From Hyalella azteca (Eukaryota; Arthropoda; Malacostraca; Amphipoda; Hyalellidae): a DNA stretch of 64,000 nucleotides. This document shows, in pieces, positions 42,517 through 55,532 of this stretch. The position numbers and the translations under genes are program-made. The notes under the pieces are model-generated. The model was not told the DNA's origin. It ran no database searches and saw only the letters and a list, made by a program, of their open reading frames with translations. Within the stretch, counting starts at the first letter, position 1. Each line of letters opens with the position of its first letter. The stretch lies in contig NW_025930760.1 in NCBI RefSeq assembly GCF_000764305.2, positions 109,953 through 173,952 on the forward strand, read 5' to 3'.

Positions 42517-45500
42517 ATGAGGTAGGTTAATTGCATATTTTGTTGTTAAATAATTACAATGATCAGAATCGTCACTTTCTGTACAATAAAATGCCTGACA
42601 ATCCGTTGAATTGATGATATCTTGTTGTTTTGAGGGCTGACGTCCTCATTTGGTTTCGTGATCTAACTAAAGGCTAACTAGGTAAAGTGTGTTGCTTGGT
42701 TCGGTGTTTTGGTTGACCCTGACTGGTTAATTTTTTCTTCTGCAATTTTTGATCGATGTTTTACTCGTACAACTCTTTTTTAATTAGTGCATAAACTTAT
42801 AAATTAGATCGGGTATATATTAGTGAAATTTTTAGACGACTGCTGCCAGTGTAGATGCTCTAAAAATAGTGGCGTGAGGAACCAGTTTCAATGTTATGTA
42901 GTATGGGACATGTACATAATACATATTAGGCTATTCTTGTGCTCATTAGCCAAGCACAATGAAAATTGCACTAAACACTAATTTTTTTCATGCCTGGGCT
43001 GTTTTATTAAGTACCTAAAACTTCATTCTGTTGAGCGTTGTGCCAAACAAGAGATTTTTTTGGAATCGTTTCATTTTAAATCCTTATTTAGGTACTCAAG
43101 ATCTAAACCAGTATTTCATTTGCGATTATGCTGGTAGGCCTATCTATGATTCTTTGCTGGGCAACTTATAAGACTCAAAAATTAACTTGAGGAATAGTCT
43201 AAAAAAGTCTCTGCTTAGTGCATTGACACTTGTCACTATGAATGGTTATTCATTTCAAGGTTTTAAACTCAAGTTGCTGCCAAGTTGACTTGGTTTAGTA
43301 GGTAATTGAGAGGTGAAACTCTGGATCCAATCTGTTATATTAGGAGGTGTAATTTCTCAAACATGGTTATGGAAAAGAATTGTAGATAATTGTTAAGAAT
43401 TGCAGAATACAAGTACTAATTGTAAGAATTTCAGGTCAAAACTAAAAGTAAAATGGGCTATTTTTACAACACTTCTCTTTAACTTCACTTCTTGTTTGTT
43501 TGTCTGTCTGCTACAAATCTCATAGCTAGCTAATCAATATTTAACACACTTCTACCTGTCTGATTGATCTGAAATTTTGCAAACTTGCATAAAGTTGGAG
43601 ACAGTGAATGAATCAATTGACAGAATAAACAATTTCAAAAATTGAAAAAATTCAATGTTAAAAAATACCTAAAATGAAAATAATTTTGTCTGTTACAAAT
43701 CTTATAATCAATATTTGACACACTTCTACCTGTTCAATCAATCTAAAATTTTGCACACTTGTAAAAAGCCAGAGACAATGCATGAATCAGTTGACAGAAT
43801 AAATAATGTTGAAAATTTACAAACTTTTTATATTGGTATTAAAAAAAGTTGAAAATTAATTTTTTTATATATGAAAACAAAATTAGAAATTCATTGTACA
43901 TGTGTAATATCAAAGTCACTGGATTCTTTAGAAATTTCTTAAAAATTAATTTTTAAACGCTTATTTTCCTTAAAACTGAATGCATAATTATTTGAGGGCC
44001 ATATCAAAATGAATGGGTGAAATAGATAGAGAACCTGCATTTTTGTAGATATTCACAAGTGACTTCTGCTCTATTTTCCAGTTTGGTTATTTATTTACAT
44101 ATATTATATTAATTAATTAAATAATATTATAATTAATTTAATTATTATAATTGTTTAATAATAATAAATAAGTGTGGAATTCTAGAGGGGCATCAAGTTA
44201 ACCAGTACACACAGCATATTAGAAAGGCAATTGCATCACACAACCAAGCAGTAATCAGAGTCTGGACTCCACAGCATAGAATCCGCAGATTTTTTTAGAT
44301 TCAGTTCTTTTTAAATTTCTTCATCTATTCAGGATTTAAATCAATTTCTTATGTATGAATCTGGAGTGAGTGACCTCATAATCCCATCAACCAATCACAG
44401 TCTTGAGCCAGGGTGCAAAAGGTGCAAGCAGCGTTGCCAATATATGGATTTTTAGTGCAAAGCATTGCCAGCTATTTTCAAGATGCTTTGCTGGGTAATT
44501 TTCAATTAGAAAATGCTGCTAAAAACTTTGATAGTATATCCCTTACTTCCTATGCAGTACGCACTGCATCCTGAACCATCCAACATATTGGAAACCTTAC
44601 TGTGCACACTTGCGGTATTCCAGATTTGCAATAACTGCAAAATAATTTCTAAAATGCAATAATTTCAATCCAAATGTGTTGGCAAAATCTTCTGAAGGCC
44701 TAAATTTTGCTGCTGATGCGTCGCCTAAGATCTTTTGATATTCACCCAATTTCTGCACCCTGGGTCTTGAGTTGATGACATCACTATCAATCACTAAAGA
44801 GTTTGAGGGGGAGAGACCTTGCAGTGATGTCACATGCACAACGTATTAGCAACCTATTGCGTGTTATGTCAAACACCATGTCATTAAATAATTATTTTTA
44901 AAAACATATTGTTATTATAATTATTTTTAAAAACATAACTACAGCAATGAGACATACACCATTTGATTTGTAAAGACCATACCTATCGAACTGATGATCA
45001 TTTTTTTGAATTTCTGCCGGGTTCATTTTTTATGTGGGGGAGAAGGGGGGGGAGGGGGGAAAAATGAGAAGAATGGGATATAACGCGCATAAAAAAAAAA
45101 AACTAAGGGAAAAATGAGAAAAATGATCATCAAATCGATAGGTATGGTCCTTGCAAATCGAATGATACGTGTCTCGATGTTGTAGGATATTTGTAGGAGG
45201 AGATAGATTTTCTAAAGTACTCCCTTTCTAGCCGTTTTCTATGAATTTCACGTTTTCTATCAATTTTTTCGAAAAATTCATACAAGCAAAATGTTTTTTT
45301 TTTACATTTTATGTATGTATGTGAAGTTTCATGATGATCGGGTAATAACTGTAGAAGTTTTTCCGGAGGGTAGCCAGTCCCCTTAATTTAGAAAATTCTG
45401 GGCAAAAAATGTGCCATTTTAATGATTTAAGCTGAAAAAAATTAGCAAGGGCTGTGTAGAAGCATTCAAAATTTTCTGCAAGCAGGGGCATTTTTGAATC

Positions 45501-48500
45501 AACCAATCACAGTCTATAGCTATGGTGCAGAAGGTGCAAGCAGCGTTGCCAATATATGGATTTTTAGTGCAAAGCATTGCCAGCCATTTTCAAGATGCAT
45601 CGCTGGTAATTTTTAATAAGAAAATGCTGCTAAAAACTTTGATAGTATATCCCTTACTCCCTACGCACTGCATCCTGATCCATCCAACATTTTGGAAACC
45701 TTACTGTGCGCACTTGCAGTCTTCCACATTTGCAATAATTGCAAAATAATTTCTAAAATGCAATATATATATATATATGTTTGCCAGCTCAAATGTTTGA
45801 AGTAACCTCAAAACCAACTAAAGAGTTGGGAGGTGGGGAGAGACCTTGCAGCGACGTCATGTGCGCAACGTATTGCAACATATTGCATGTAATGTCAAAT
45901 GCCATATATCATTAAATAATTATTTTTAAAAACGTTGCTTCCATTCCTAAAAATGCTTTAATTCCTATTGAATTTTATAAAATTGTATTATTAATACTTA
46001 TTGTTTAATATCAACAAATAAACTTGTGGCGAAGTAAGTTGATTCTATAATAATTTTCTTTATGGCTGTAGACATAATTTAAGGGTAATTTCACGTCTTA
46101 ATTTGGAAAATTCTGGGCAAAAAATGTGCAATTTTATTGATTTAAGCTGAAAAAAAAATTAGCAAGGGCTGTGTAGAAGCATTCAAAATTTTCTGCAAGC
46201 AGGGGCATTTTTGTCTCTCATAAGGCTGCTTTTCTACTTCAGTTTGCATCAAGATCTAAATGACTTGATATGGTAACCTTACCATCAAATAGTAGTTCTA
46301 CTTTCTGACCGCTATAATATGGTTATTATTGACAAGCAATTTGGCAATCTGTCATTAAACACTTTCACTGCAACATCCGCCATACATGGTACATGCATGC
46401 ACGTCTCAAAAAGTGTGACGTACGCCAGATGATGTACACTCTTTAATAAAGTTCCTTTTTTGAGAAAGTCCTACAGATCAAGTTTTGCAGGTCATAAACA
46501 TGTAAAATATTTGATAGAATATTATCAAAAAGGAGCTTAAAAATGTCAGACAATTGGATTAGTAGAATATTAGTAATCAATCAATTAGATTCAAGCACTA
46601 AGTACTGACTTCCTAAAAAGATAAAGATGCAAGAAATAAGACTTCATAAGACTTTATTATTTTCAATGATAAAAATATTGTCTTTTTTCATTCATGAATC
46701 ATCATAGTGGGGAAATAAATATTAGACATCCAGAAGTGGCCTAACTGATGGTGAATGCCATTATGAAAGCAATATACACTGTAAAATGGATTTCCAGCAG
46801 AGGTAGATTATTTTTCTGGCTTGAGTCTCATTTCAGCTTTTAACTTGTAACTTGCAACAATTTCACTGTAGGACCTGCAACAACAGCTCGTCATAAACTT
46901 TCACCCATCATCTTCAAACTTTCAAAGTAATATATGGCCAAAATGCACACCTCCTCTATCAGCGCGATTTGGTCTTTGGTAACATTTCTTCACATTTTTA
47001 TTATTACAAGCAGTTTTACACGTCATGTTGAACAAATTATGCCATACCTACTGATTTTTAAGAACAATAGAACTGATCATTGAGCCCATGCATTATTTGT
47101 TGTTGTGTGAAGTTCCGTAGTTCATGTTTTATAGTGCTGGCCTCTGAAAACGAAGAAATTTAGTTTTTTTCTAGAAACTTTTCAGAAATGTAAAAAGGAC
47201 TTTGAAATTTGTAACTAACATTGAGGCTGCTACCATTGTCAATGCTCAAAAATTGTCAGGCTTGTATTGCTGGTTGTTTTCAACTATTAAGCTAAATTAT
47301 GCGAAAAAAAACATTGTTGAAGAAACATATGGCTCAAGTAGGGCTAACATTAAATAATTTGAAAAATGACAAAAATTGCTAAAACGCAAAAAGAATTTAG
47401 ACAAAATTGGAATACTCTCTGAATGAATTTTGACATAGACATATCTGGGGTCTTTTTAGCTCAATTTTCTCTTTTATGAAAAGAATGCACTAGGTATTGT
47501 GTTCGCTATGTTCGTCTGTCCGTCCGTCCATCCGTGACTTCATGTTTCCGTTGATGTGAAAATGCGCTCTCTTGTCACTCACTGCAGTTAGTAATGAGTT
47601 ATATTTTTCTATTTCATTGCATTATAATAGGTTCTGAATGATAATAGAACAAGCTGAATGGCCTAGTGATTAATGTACGGTATAGATAATTTCTGAAAGG
47701 GTGGGGTTTTTTCTACCTCAAATTGGCATGGTCTTCAGTTTTTTTAAGTCTGCAACTATTTATGCTCTGTTGCTGCTGAACGCCTGAATCTGCATATTTA
47801 TCCCTTTAGCAGGCAAGCATTGAAATATCCAGAAATTAAAATTTCAGAAACCATTTCAAGAAAGTAAGAAGTATTATACAATATATTTATTTCTACGAAT
47901 TTTTGCAAATTTTGCCTATTGAAGGTTTAAATTGCACTTGAAGAATTCAATAAATGCGATCAGTACACAAAATTTTTCTTTGTAATTGAAATTCAGTTTA
48001 TGCAAATGAAAAATTAGAAACCTAAAAATGTAATTTAATTAAATTTAATCAAGTTGCCAAAATAAATAAATATATATATTGATACTTCCACCTTTTGAAG
48101 AAAATGCGGAAAGAGCGTCAATTCCATTGTCCGAGTCAAAACCTTCATTTAAATGCTCATATTTCAATTTGTGGACTTTGCAGCTGGTGATGCTATAGAT
48201 AGAACGATGGTCAGATAATTAGGGATTGACTGAGGCATTATAAGGATGCCTCAAAAACAAACAGGAATCCGTGGTGAGGCTTTTTGTGACGCGATTTCAA
48301 GTGATCATATATGGTAACTTACCCGTGATAGGGTTAAGTAACAATAAAATCATTCAAGAATACATTTTTGCAATCAGAAAAATCCATGAGTTACTAGAAT
48401 ATTCATATACAACATTAGTTACAGAATGATTTTTTTTGTTCTTTGGTTATATTTCTACTTTTAGCTTGTTTAAAAAAATTATTATGCATGATTGAATCCT

Positions 48501-51500
48501 GAAACTGGAGCTGAAAGATTGCTGGAGGTTTTTAAAACATAGTTGATGGATTTGATACCGCAGATTTTATACGTTTAATTTCTTGCAGTTTGTTCCGTGC
48601 CCAGAAGCGCTTGGCAGCGCAGATTCTTCGTTGTGGTAAACACAAAGTCTGGTTGGACCCCAATGAAATCGGAGAAATTGCACAGGCCAATTCCCGTAAG
48701 TTTCTCTTGACTTATTCATGCTCATAATTTTGCAATTTGGATTTTTGATTTCATGATGTGCCTGAATTTTTAGGAAGCAACTGTTGGTGAAATTTTGTTA
48801 ACTTGGGCAGAGTTGATGTATTTTTCCGGCATTGAACAATTTCATTGCTTGACTTGGATGAATGAAAGGGATGTTCTCTTTTTCAGTAACATCCTAGAGT
48901 TCCATATTATTAAATTATTTGTTAGTAACACTCCTTCTGATTACTATTTGCGAAGTGAGGTGAAGTGATATTAGGCCTTGAGTAGTTGCTCATTGGTATT
49001 TCCTCTATTGTTGGTCTACAATCACTCTATGTTATGGCATATAAAATTTGATATCTGTAAGTAAAGGAAGTGTAATTATGTATCAAACTTTTTGTCAAAA
49101 GATACTACAATTTTATCCACTAGTTTAGTGAATTTATATGAATGAAGATTTGTTGAAGAGGTAGCGTTTTCAGTTCTTGTTTAGGTTTGCCACGACGAAG
49201 AAGCTGAATAATCTGTATTATGTGCTGTATATAATTAGAACGTGGTTGTTTGCAGGCCAGAATATCCGACGCCTGGTCAAGGATGGTCTGATCATCCGGA
49301 AGCCCCATAAGGTTCACTCGAGGGCGCGATGCCGCAAGTTCCAAGAGGCCCGGCGCAAAGGTCGCCATATGGGCCCTGGCAAGAGGAAGGGTACCGCTAA
49401 CGCGAGGATGCCCAAGAAGGTGATCATGCTACTGCAGTCTTGATTTGTTCTATCAGCAACATCCCCATTGTCTTGAGTTCTGCGACACATTTTGTTGGAT
49501 CTCTAAGTTCTAAATACTGACTTCACCTTCCGTCATTTGCAGAGGTTTTTCGAGATTGGACGAAACTACCAACTTTAATGAGAAAATAAAATATTCGTGT
49601 TCTTTGTGCGAGACGCTTGCCGTATTTAGTCAGTACCAATGAAGCAAATTTTCTTCTGGTGTAATGATCAGTTAAGAATTTTTAGTCATCACGGCTTCAT
49701 GATGCCTTGAACGAATGGAGTTATTCTAATTGGTTGAATTACAGTAGGCTTCATAGTATTCACTTGACAGCTTCTTGTGTAGTTTACATGTCATACTCTC
49801 AAGTTATGAATATTTTTAGGCAAGTAATTTGATTTGGATCAAATAATCCTATTGTGTCTAGATATATATTTTTTGATTTTTAAAGCTCGATATATTTTTT
49901 GATTTTTAAAGCTCGAAGTACTTATTATTGGTTGTATACATTGCGATCTCATGTTACAGGAACTCTGGATTCGGCGCATGCGCGTCTTGCGTCGCATGTT
50001 GAAGAAATATCGCGAGAGCAAGAAAATTGACCGCCATCTGTACCACGAGCTCTATCTTAAGGTGAGGATATGCACTAGATAAATGCCTTGTGGTTCACAG
50101 ATATTCGAAGTTTGCAAGAAATTCTTTCGATATGCAGTACCTAGTTGCTTGAATACAGTGCCTGCATTTAGAGGCCTTGCCTCCTGACCTTTTCCAGCTC
50201 AGCCGCCGAGAGCTCCGACGGAGTATCCTATGTGCATATATTGTTAAATGTATTGAGTTCCAACACGCCTCGGCTCTCGCCTATCACTGCTTCAAAATCT
50301 ATTTTTATTTTGTATTCGTATGATACCTTTGTGAGATTTTTTGAGGAGATAAGCATTATTGGCGTAGCAATAAAGTTAAGTTTGGAATTGGTCGGTCGAG
50401 TCTGATAAGAATAAGTATAATTGTTCACTAGCGCTCTATATATCGATTTCACGTCAAAGGTGAAAAACAAGGAGTTTCCTTCAGTCGCACTAATCGAATC
50501 GTTCATACGTTTATATCGTTAGCTTTTCAAATACATCATGCTAATTATTTTCTTTGAAACTATTATATGCCGTGTCCGCTTTGTAGAGATGAAGAGAAGC
50601 ATTTTCAGCATTGCAGCTCTAAACTACTCTTTGCGCGAACAGTAGACGCGATCAGAACGTGCTCATTCAAAATCCTTCGACGAAATTTTATTGTTTAGGG
50701 ACAAACTTTTCTTAAACTAATTCAGCATTATGTTGCACCTCCTTTTCTTCTACTGTTGGCTGGCGCGTGATGCTGCAAAGGTTGTATTTTACAGAATGCA
50801 TATAAGAATTTGTTGTCAGAACATTCGCTACGTTTTCGTTGCCCAATGGCCCCTGATCGCTAGCGACCATATTAATAATTAATGAACGTTTTTTTTTTTC
50901 GATAACAAAACTCGAACTGCCGAATTCCGGTTCTTGATTGATTACAAATGTCGGATGCAGCACGTTCAGTTGATGAGTTTATTAACACCTGACATATACA
51001 TACTGCGGATTGGGATTATCTATATTACAAGATTATTTAACTACCTAAACTTCAAGCTGGGGTATTTTAATGTGAGAAATTTTCAGTGATCCTACTGAAG
51101 ATATCGTGTGTATGATGCTTTTCTTTACGACGACGAGAACTTAGCATTATATTGTTACTCCTGGTCTGCGGGCTAGGTTTGCTCCCAATCTGTAGCACAG
51201 AACAAAATTTGATGTTCTTTCTGGGACTATTCGCAGATAGCATCCGGAAATGTTTATCGTCACAATACCATCGTCGAAATTGAACAGGCTTCCATAGGAA
51301 ATGATTCGGCAGTCATTCATTGCATTGGCATTTAAAGCTGTTCTGACATTTGCAGTGAAGTTTTTGTTTTGCAACTAGTTTCAACTTCAGTATAACAACA
51401 TAACTAGTCTCGCAAAAAAAAAACCTAGATTTGATGTTCTCCGAATCGCTGAGTAATGAATGATTCATTGCTTCTTCTCACAGGCCAAGGGTAACGTGTT

Positions 51501-51696
51501 CAAGAACAAGCGCGTGCTCATGGAGTTCATCCACAAGAAGAAGGCCGACAACGCCCGTGCTAAGATGCTGCACGATCAGGCTGAGGCTCGCAGGACAATG
51601 GCAAAGGAAGCTCGTATTCGTCGTAATGATAGACTCGCGCTTAAGAAGGCTTCTCTTCTCAAGGAAGAACCTGTTGCGCAAGAATCTACTGCTTGA
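42517..51696 (+). CDS. RpL19: 60S ribosomal protein L19 (eL19), five coding exons
   Basis: Structural protein of the large cytosolic ribosomal subunit. Exons 42517-42521, 48589-48695, 49256-49419, 49960-50061, 51484-51696 total 591 nt and 196 residues, the usual length. The first coding exon is only ATGAG; it joins to give [20 protein letters not shown], then [20 protein letters not shown], an RNA-binding basic centre with [19 protein letters not shown], the [18 protein letters not shown] motif, and a long basic C-terminal helix ending [10 protein letters not shown]. All introns are GT-AG with matching phases. Intron 1 (about 6.1 kb) is full of repeats; introns 2-4 are 0.5-1.4 kb. I looked for box C/D snoRNAs in the introns and saw no convincing one. 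Confidence 0.95.
43470..43935 (+). repeat. About 300-bp repeat, two more copies in RpL19 intron 1
   Basis: Copies at 43470-43650 and 43686-43935 of the family described at 38392 and 40140, with more substitutions; the second has lost its first segment. Confidence 0.7.
44385..46215. repeat. Two-part duplication R-S-R-S in RpL19 intron 1
   Basis: Segment R (44385-44935, from CAACCAATCACAGTC to TTAAATAATTATTTTTAAAA) recurs at 45498-45930. Segment S (45365-45495, AAAATTCTGGGCAAAAAATG to GCAAGCAGGGGCATTTTTG) recurs at 46100-46215. The order is conserved, so a unit of about 1.1 kb was duplicated in tandem. The first unit also carries the inverted-repeat element at 44939-45185. Confidence 0.8.
44939..45185. 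mobile_element. Inverted-repeat (foldback) element
   Basis: Arms of about 68 bp at 44939-45007 and 45119-45185 are imperfect reverse complements; both contain GACCATACCTATCGA and TGATGATCATTTTT. The 110-bp loop holds a G-run (45036-45060) and a poly-A. It is absent from the second unit of the surrounding duplication. Confidence 0.8.
47218..48440 (+). repeat. Dispersed repeat shared with the right edge
   Basis: From TTGAGGCTGCTACCATTGTC onward this part of RpL19 intron 1 matches 63450-63985 in the Gs-alpha intron in long collinear blocks. Here it contains two extra pieces: the short element at 47456-47603 and about 530 bp at 47805-48335. Non-coding; family unknown. Confidence 0.8.
47456..47603. 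mobile_element. Short non-autonomous element, copy 2 (reverse)
   Basis: Reverse-oriented relative to 32274-32422; contains TGTCACTCACTGCAGTTAGT (decayed palindrome) and ends GAGTTATA. TTTTT lies on both sides. The homologous sequence at 63690 lacks it and shows an uninterrupted T run, a second empty site. Confidence 0.75.
49585..49590 (+). terminator. AATAAA in RpL19 intron 3
   Basis: A canonical hexamer follows a TTTGCAG acceptor-like site (49538-49544) within intron 3. Read-through of exon 3 would add VIMLLQS and stop at 49441-49443. It may mark a rare premature 3' end, or be chance in AT-rich sequence. Confidence 0.25.
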
Positions 51697-53339
51697 ATAC
51701 ATAGCGCCGTATGAAACGTGCCGTTTCTTTGTCATCCTTTCCTCTTGCCGTTGAGATTTCGCCATCACGATTGGATATGGATTATATGGAACTGCCAAGA
51801 TCTAAATTGTCGAGTTCTGATCTTGACTTCGAATGGCTGGCTACCTTGAGGCGGTTGCTGCGTGATCACGCTACTTTGTTGTTCATGGCCAAGGTTATCT
51901 TGATTCACAATCTTTCTTTGACCTCCAATTAACGTTATTATTCTCGGGCAAGTGATCATGTGTGCAATTTGTGATTCTACACCGAAATGCTGTCTGAAAT
52001 CCTTTCCAGAGTTGGTCGTCCAAATGCCTGTCGCTTGAAATCTGAAAATCTTCGGGGACTAAGTGGGATCGGGTTAGTAGAAAATCTGCCGCCAAGCGCG
52101 TTAATGGAAAAGATTTTCTAGATCATGTGAACCGACATGGACGCTCACGGCTTTCTATTACAAATAGCCGGACTCTGAGTTAAGAAATGTTAGTAATTTC
52201 TGTACTCTATTCTATGTGAGTAGTCAGATTAAATTTACGAATTACTGATCGCATGGGAGCAAAAAATTCACGGTCGTTTCAAATTAACAAATGAAAAATG
52301 TTCACATCTAAGTTATAATAATGGTTGAAACTTCAGCAATTGCGCTGGTAATTGAAATCAGTGTGCGCGAGAACTTTAAATCTGAAAACCATCATTATTT
52401 TTATGACGAGTTGCGTGAATCGTTTTGTAAGTGATGAGAGAGAGAAGTCAGAATTACTAAAGGTCGCATGGTACCTGATGGAAATATGTGGTTCGCGCCT
52501 AGAAAAATTGGCGAGACCAAAGTTTAGGACGGGAAAAATGAGACATGGTTCTTCTTGTAAATGAGACATTGTAAATTTATTCACAAGTACACAATTTACA
52601 GTGACCATTACGCAGCATTTTGAATAGATTCTCTGAAATATACTTTCTCATTTGAGAAACGCTTCGTCCTACGCGTGCTTAGCTCTCTACTGAACTAAGA
52701 GTTAGGATAGTACTGACATTGCCGACTAAACGAACGTAACAATTGCGTACGCTTGACTAACCAACGTCGCTTTCACGCACGGAGAAAAGACTAGCGTACG
52801 TGCGATCATTTACGCACGCACGGTCGAGCCCTGCGTGCGTATCGTCGATGTACGAGGCTACGGACATGCGGCAAAGCTGCACAACAACGACCCATGCACT
52901 GGCAGGTCGGTCCGGCGAGAAGACCTGGTCTTACTAATGGCTGGTGATGCTGCAAATGATCACGGCTAAAATGAATGAACAAGTTATTATACACCGAAGC
53001 CTCAAAGCTGAACAATTAAGATTATCAGATTACGGTAGTGAGAAATGCTAGAATTGCAGCTGAGACATAACCGATGCAATAGCTCAAACTCGCAAGGAAG
53101 AGCTAGAAAGAAACTTCGACTGACGCTTCAATATTTGCTACGCCAACGCAAGATCAGTATTCCGACTGCGCCACTGCCCCCAGATGAATCATAGCAACGT
53201 TCCACCACTTTTAGATGATAAATAAAATGTCGAGATCTCATGCAAAACATGAAGGAAGAGTGGAAATGTTCAGCAAAACAAAAGTTCATGTGGAGAAAGT
53301 AAGGAATGGTCGGCTCATAGCCTGGCCATATTGTTGCCA
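51697..53339. other. RpL19 3' flank, nothing clearly coding
   Basis: No canonical poly(A) signal close to the RpL19 stop; the first AATAAA is near 53221. The 52640-52870 stretch is rich in ACGCACG/CGTACG motifs. A GC-rich patch with an ATTGGCTG (CCAAT-like) motif at 53345-53500 could be a promoter but has no attached gene that I can see. Confidence 0.35.
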
Positions 53340-53500
53340 AACTAGAACGAGGAGCGCTATGTAGTGACCCGCCAGGGATGAGGGGTGCAGGAGGCCGGGG
53401 GTGAGGTGAGGAGCCAACGACGGGAGACGGTAGATGATTGGCTGCTCACGGGCGGCCCGCAGCCCTGCATCTCCGGGAGCATCGACTTCAAAATTGTGCC

Positions 53501-54789
53501 ACAGTAAGAACGAAAAAATCTTTAATGGTAGGAGTAATAGGAGGAACTGGTTACTAGGGATAAAAAGTTTTGTAAGTGATCAGGGAGAGAAGTCAGAATT
53601 ACAAAACTGAAGTGGCATTTATCACTGATTTAATCTAAATAAAAATAATGGCTGAACGTAAAGCAAAGACACGACGTTAAGCGTCTTGATCGCAACTCAA
53701 TAGCCAACACAGTTTATCTGGCACAAGCAACTCAGCGCCCACATCGTAGGCGATGTGAGGGCATCGGGGACGAACCAAGAGGAGAATTCTTCAGCAATGC
53801 AAGAGAATAGAAAATAAGCTGAGAAGTTAGGGCAGCGGCAGCATGATTTACAATGCACTCACCATAGAACAGAAAACAAACACGATCGAACATGAACTTA
53901 TCAAAATAGCCAGCTACGAACTGCGACTAAATTGATTATGAAATTCGTGGAGAGAGATCCTGTTCAACATCAGAAAGACGTCTGCCCACAAGAAAAATAT
54001 ATCGCAAATGAAATATGTAAAATCATAGTACGCCTAGCTAGTTAATATCAACACAAAGGACGATAAAACATTTCTGGGAGATACGAATAGCAGTTATAAA
54101 GTTATTACATTATTCATTAGCATCAAATAACGAAGACTTGATCGCATCAACTTTTACGAGGAAACAAAAGCAATAGAATTGCAATTAAAAGCGATAACCA
54201 ATAAATTTTGTAAAAAGAAAATGATTGCACTTATTAATAGTCAATGGTAATACTCTTATAAAATAATAAGATTATTATTAACAATCAAACAACTGTGTGG
54301 CTCAACAGCAGTAAAATTACAGCCGTGAGACAGAACTTAAGAGGAGACTAAAGAACGTGGCCACAGCAAGGCAACGAGACCACAGGCTTGCAGCGACTTG
54401 GTAACGTGAAGACGAGACGGACTAATGTGTAAGAAACAAGCATTTAAACCTAAATAAAATATTTATTTATAAAATACTGCCTCACAGCAGCACGGCCAAA
54501 CAAATTGCGCGAAATCAAGCCGAGAGAAACCGAGAAAGCACCATTTTGACTTGGGAGGAATCGAAGAGCTAGCAGGCGAGTCGATTTGCTTGCAATGGAA
54601 GCGTCAGTGAAGCTTATTTCTCCGTAAAATTTACGTTAATTTAAACGCAAATACGATAGTCGAGCGGTAAACAATTCTGGAAATTTTGAGCAGGACGAGA
54701 GATTCTTCTGAGTCGAACCGACATGCAGCATCGCGTGATACGCCAAAGCTCTCCGCCTGGCCCCGTTGATATCTGATCGCACTTACATC
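53501..54789. other. Intergenic, nothing recognised
   Basis: AT-rich DNA without exons, tandem arrays or transposon motifs. Confidence 0.4.
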
Positions 54790-54900
54790 GCAGTGCTATT
54801 GGTGCGTGTAATGGTGCGCGCCTATAGAGCATTGGTACGTGTAATGGTACTTGCCTATAGAACATTGGTACGTGTAATGGTACTCGCCCATAGAGCGGTA
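54790..54900. repeat. About 36-bp minisatellite, three copies
   Basis: The unit CATTGGTACGTGTAATGGTA plus CTCGCCTATAGAG occurs three times with variants (GTGCGTG, GCGCGCC). It explains the repetitive minus-strand frame with VPLHVPM-type repeats. Confidence 0.85.
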
Positions 54901-55259
54901 CCCTGCGGCTCCTCAGTACTGAGCTGACGTATCGACGCAAGGGGTCCAAACAACGCCTTGTGCTAATTCTATAACTAAATATCTTCACTGTCTCACGACT
55001 ATTCCGTGAGACAGTCTAGGGACCCTGGAGCGTTTAGTGAGCTTTGCTTTAAACAAAATCGCTGGTAGGTAAAGAGTCACACACACGTACATACTCAAGC
55101 AAACACAAAGACCAGCGGACATATAACAGATACATACAATAGCTTCAAAATACATACAATGCTAATGCAACGGCGAACTTCATCTATGCATTAAATAATT
55201 AAATTTTTCGAGGAGAGATACACCGTTGTCACTACAACTCAAAGGGTCGGTCATCATTG

Positions 55260-55385
55260 GTATGATATAAATCATGCAGCAGCAGCCACACCCCGCAACA
55301 GTAACGTTAATAGTAAGTGGTAGTAGTTATAGTAGCAGCAGCAGCAATAGTAATAGAGTAATGATAGTAATAGTAGCGGTTACCA
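55260..55385. repeat. Imperfect AGT/AGC trinucleotide run
   Basis: Simple repeat of GTAGTAGC, GCAGCAGCA and AATAGTAAT triplets centred at 55315-55380. Confidence 0.7.
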
Positions 55386-55532
55386 TTTAACTAATCTTCC
55401 ATTGAGTTAACATACAGCCACGCTTCTCCTTAATAAGCTATATTTAAGGAGGACCTAAAGAGAAATATGGGTAACGTAATGACATCGAGGGCGGGAAGGT
55501 TTAAGAACGCAATTCATCTCTGAGCGACTGCT

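Noticed and set aside
48696..51483. Intronic snoRNA in RpL19
   Set aside because: Some TGATG and CTGA-like motifs occur, but none with proper C and D box spacing and terminal stem.
51478..51959. Minus-strand frames over the end of RpL19
   Set aside because: Antisense shadow of the last RpL19 exon, with no features of their own.
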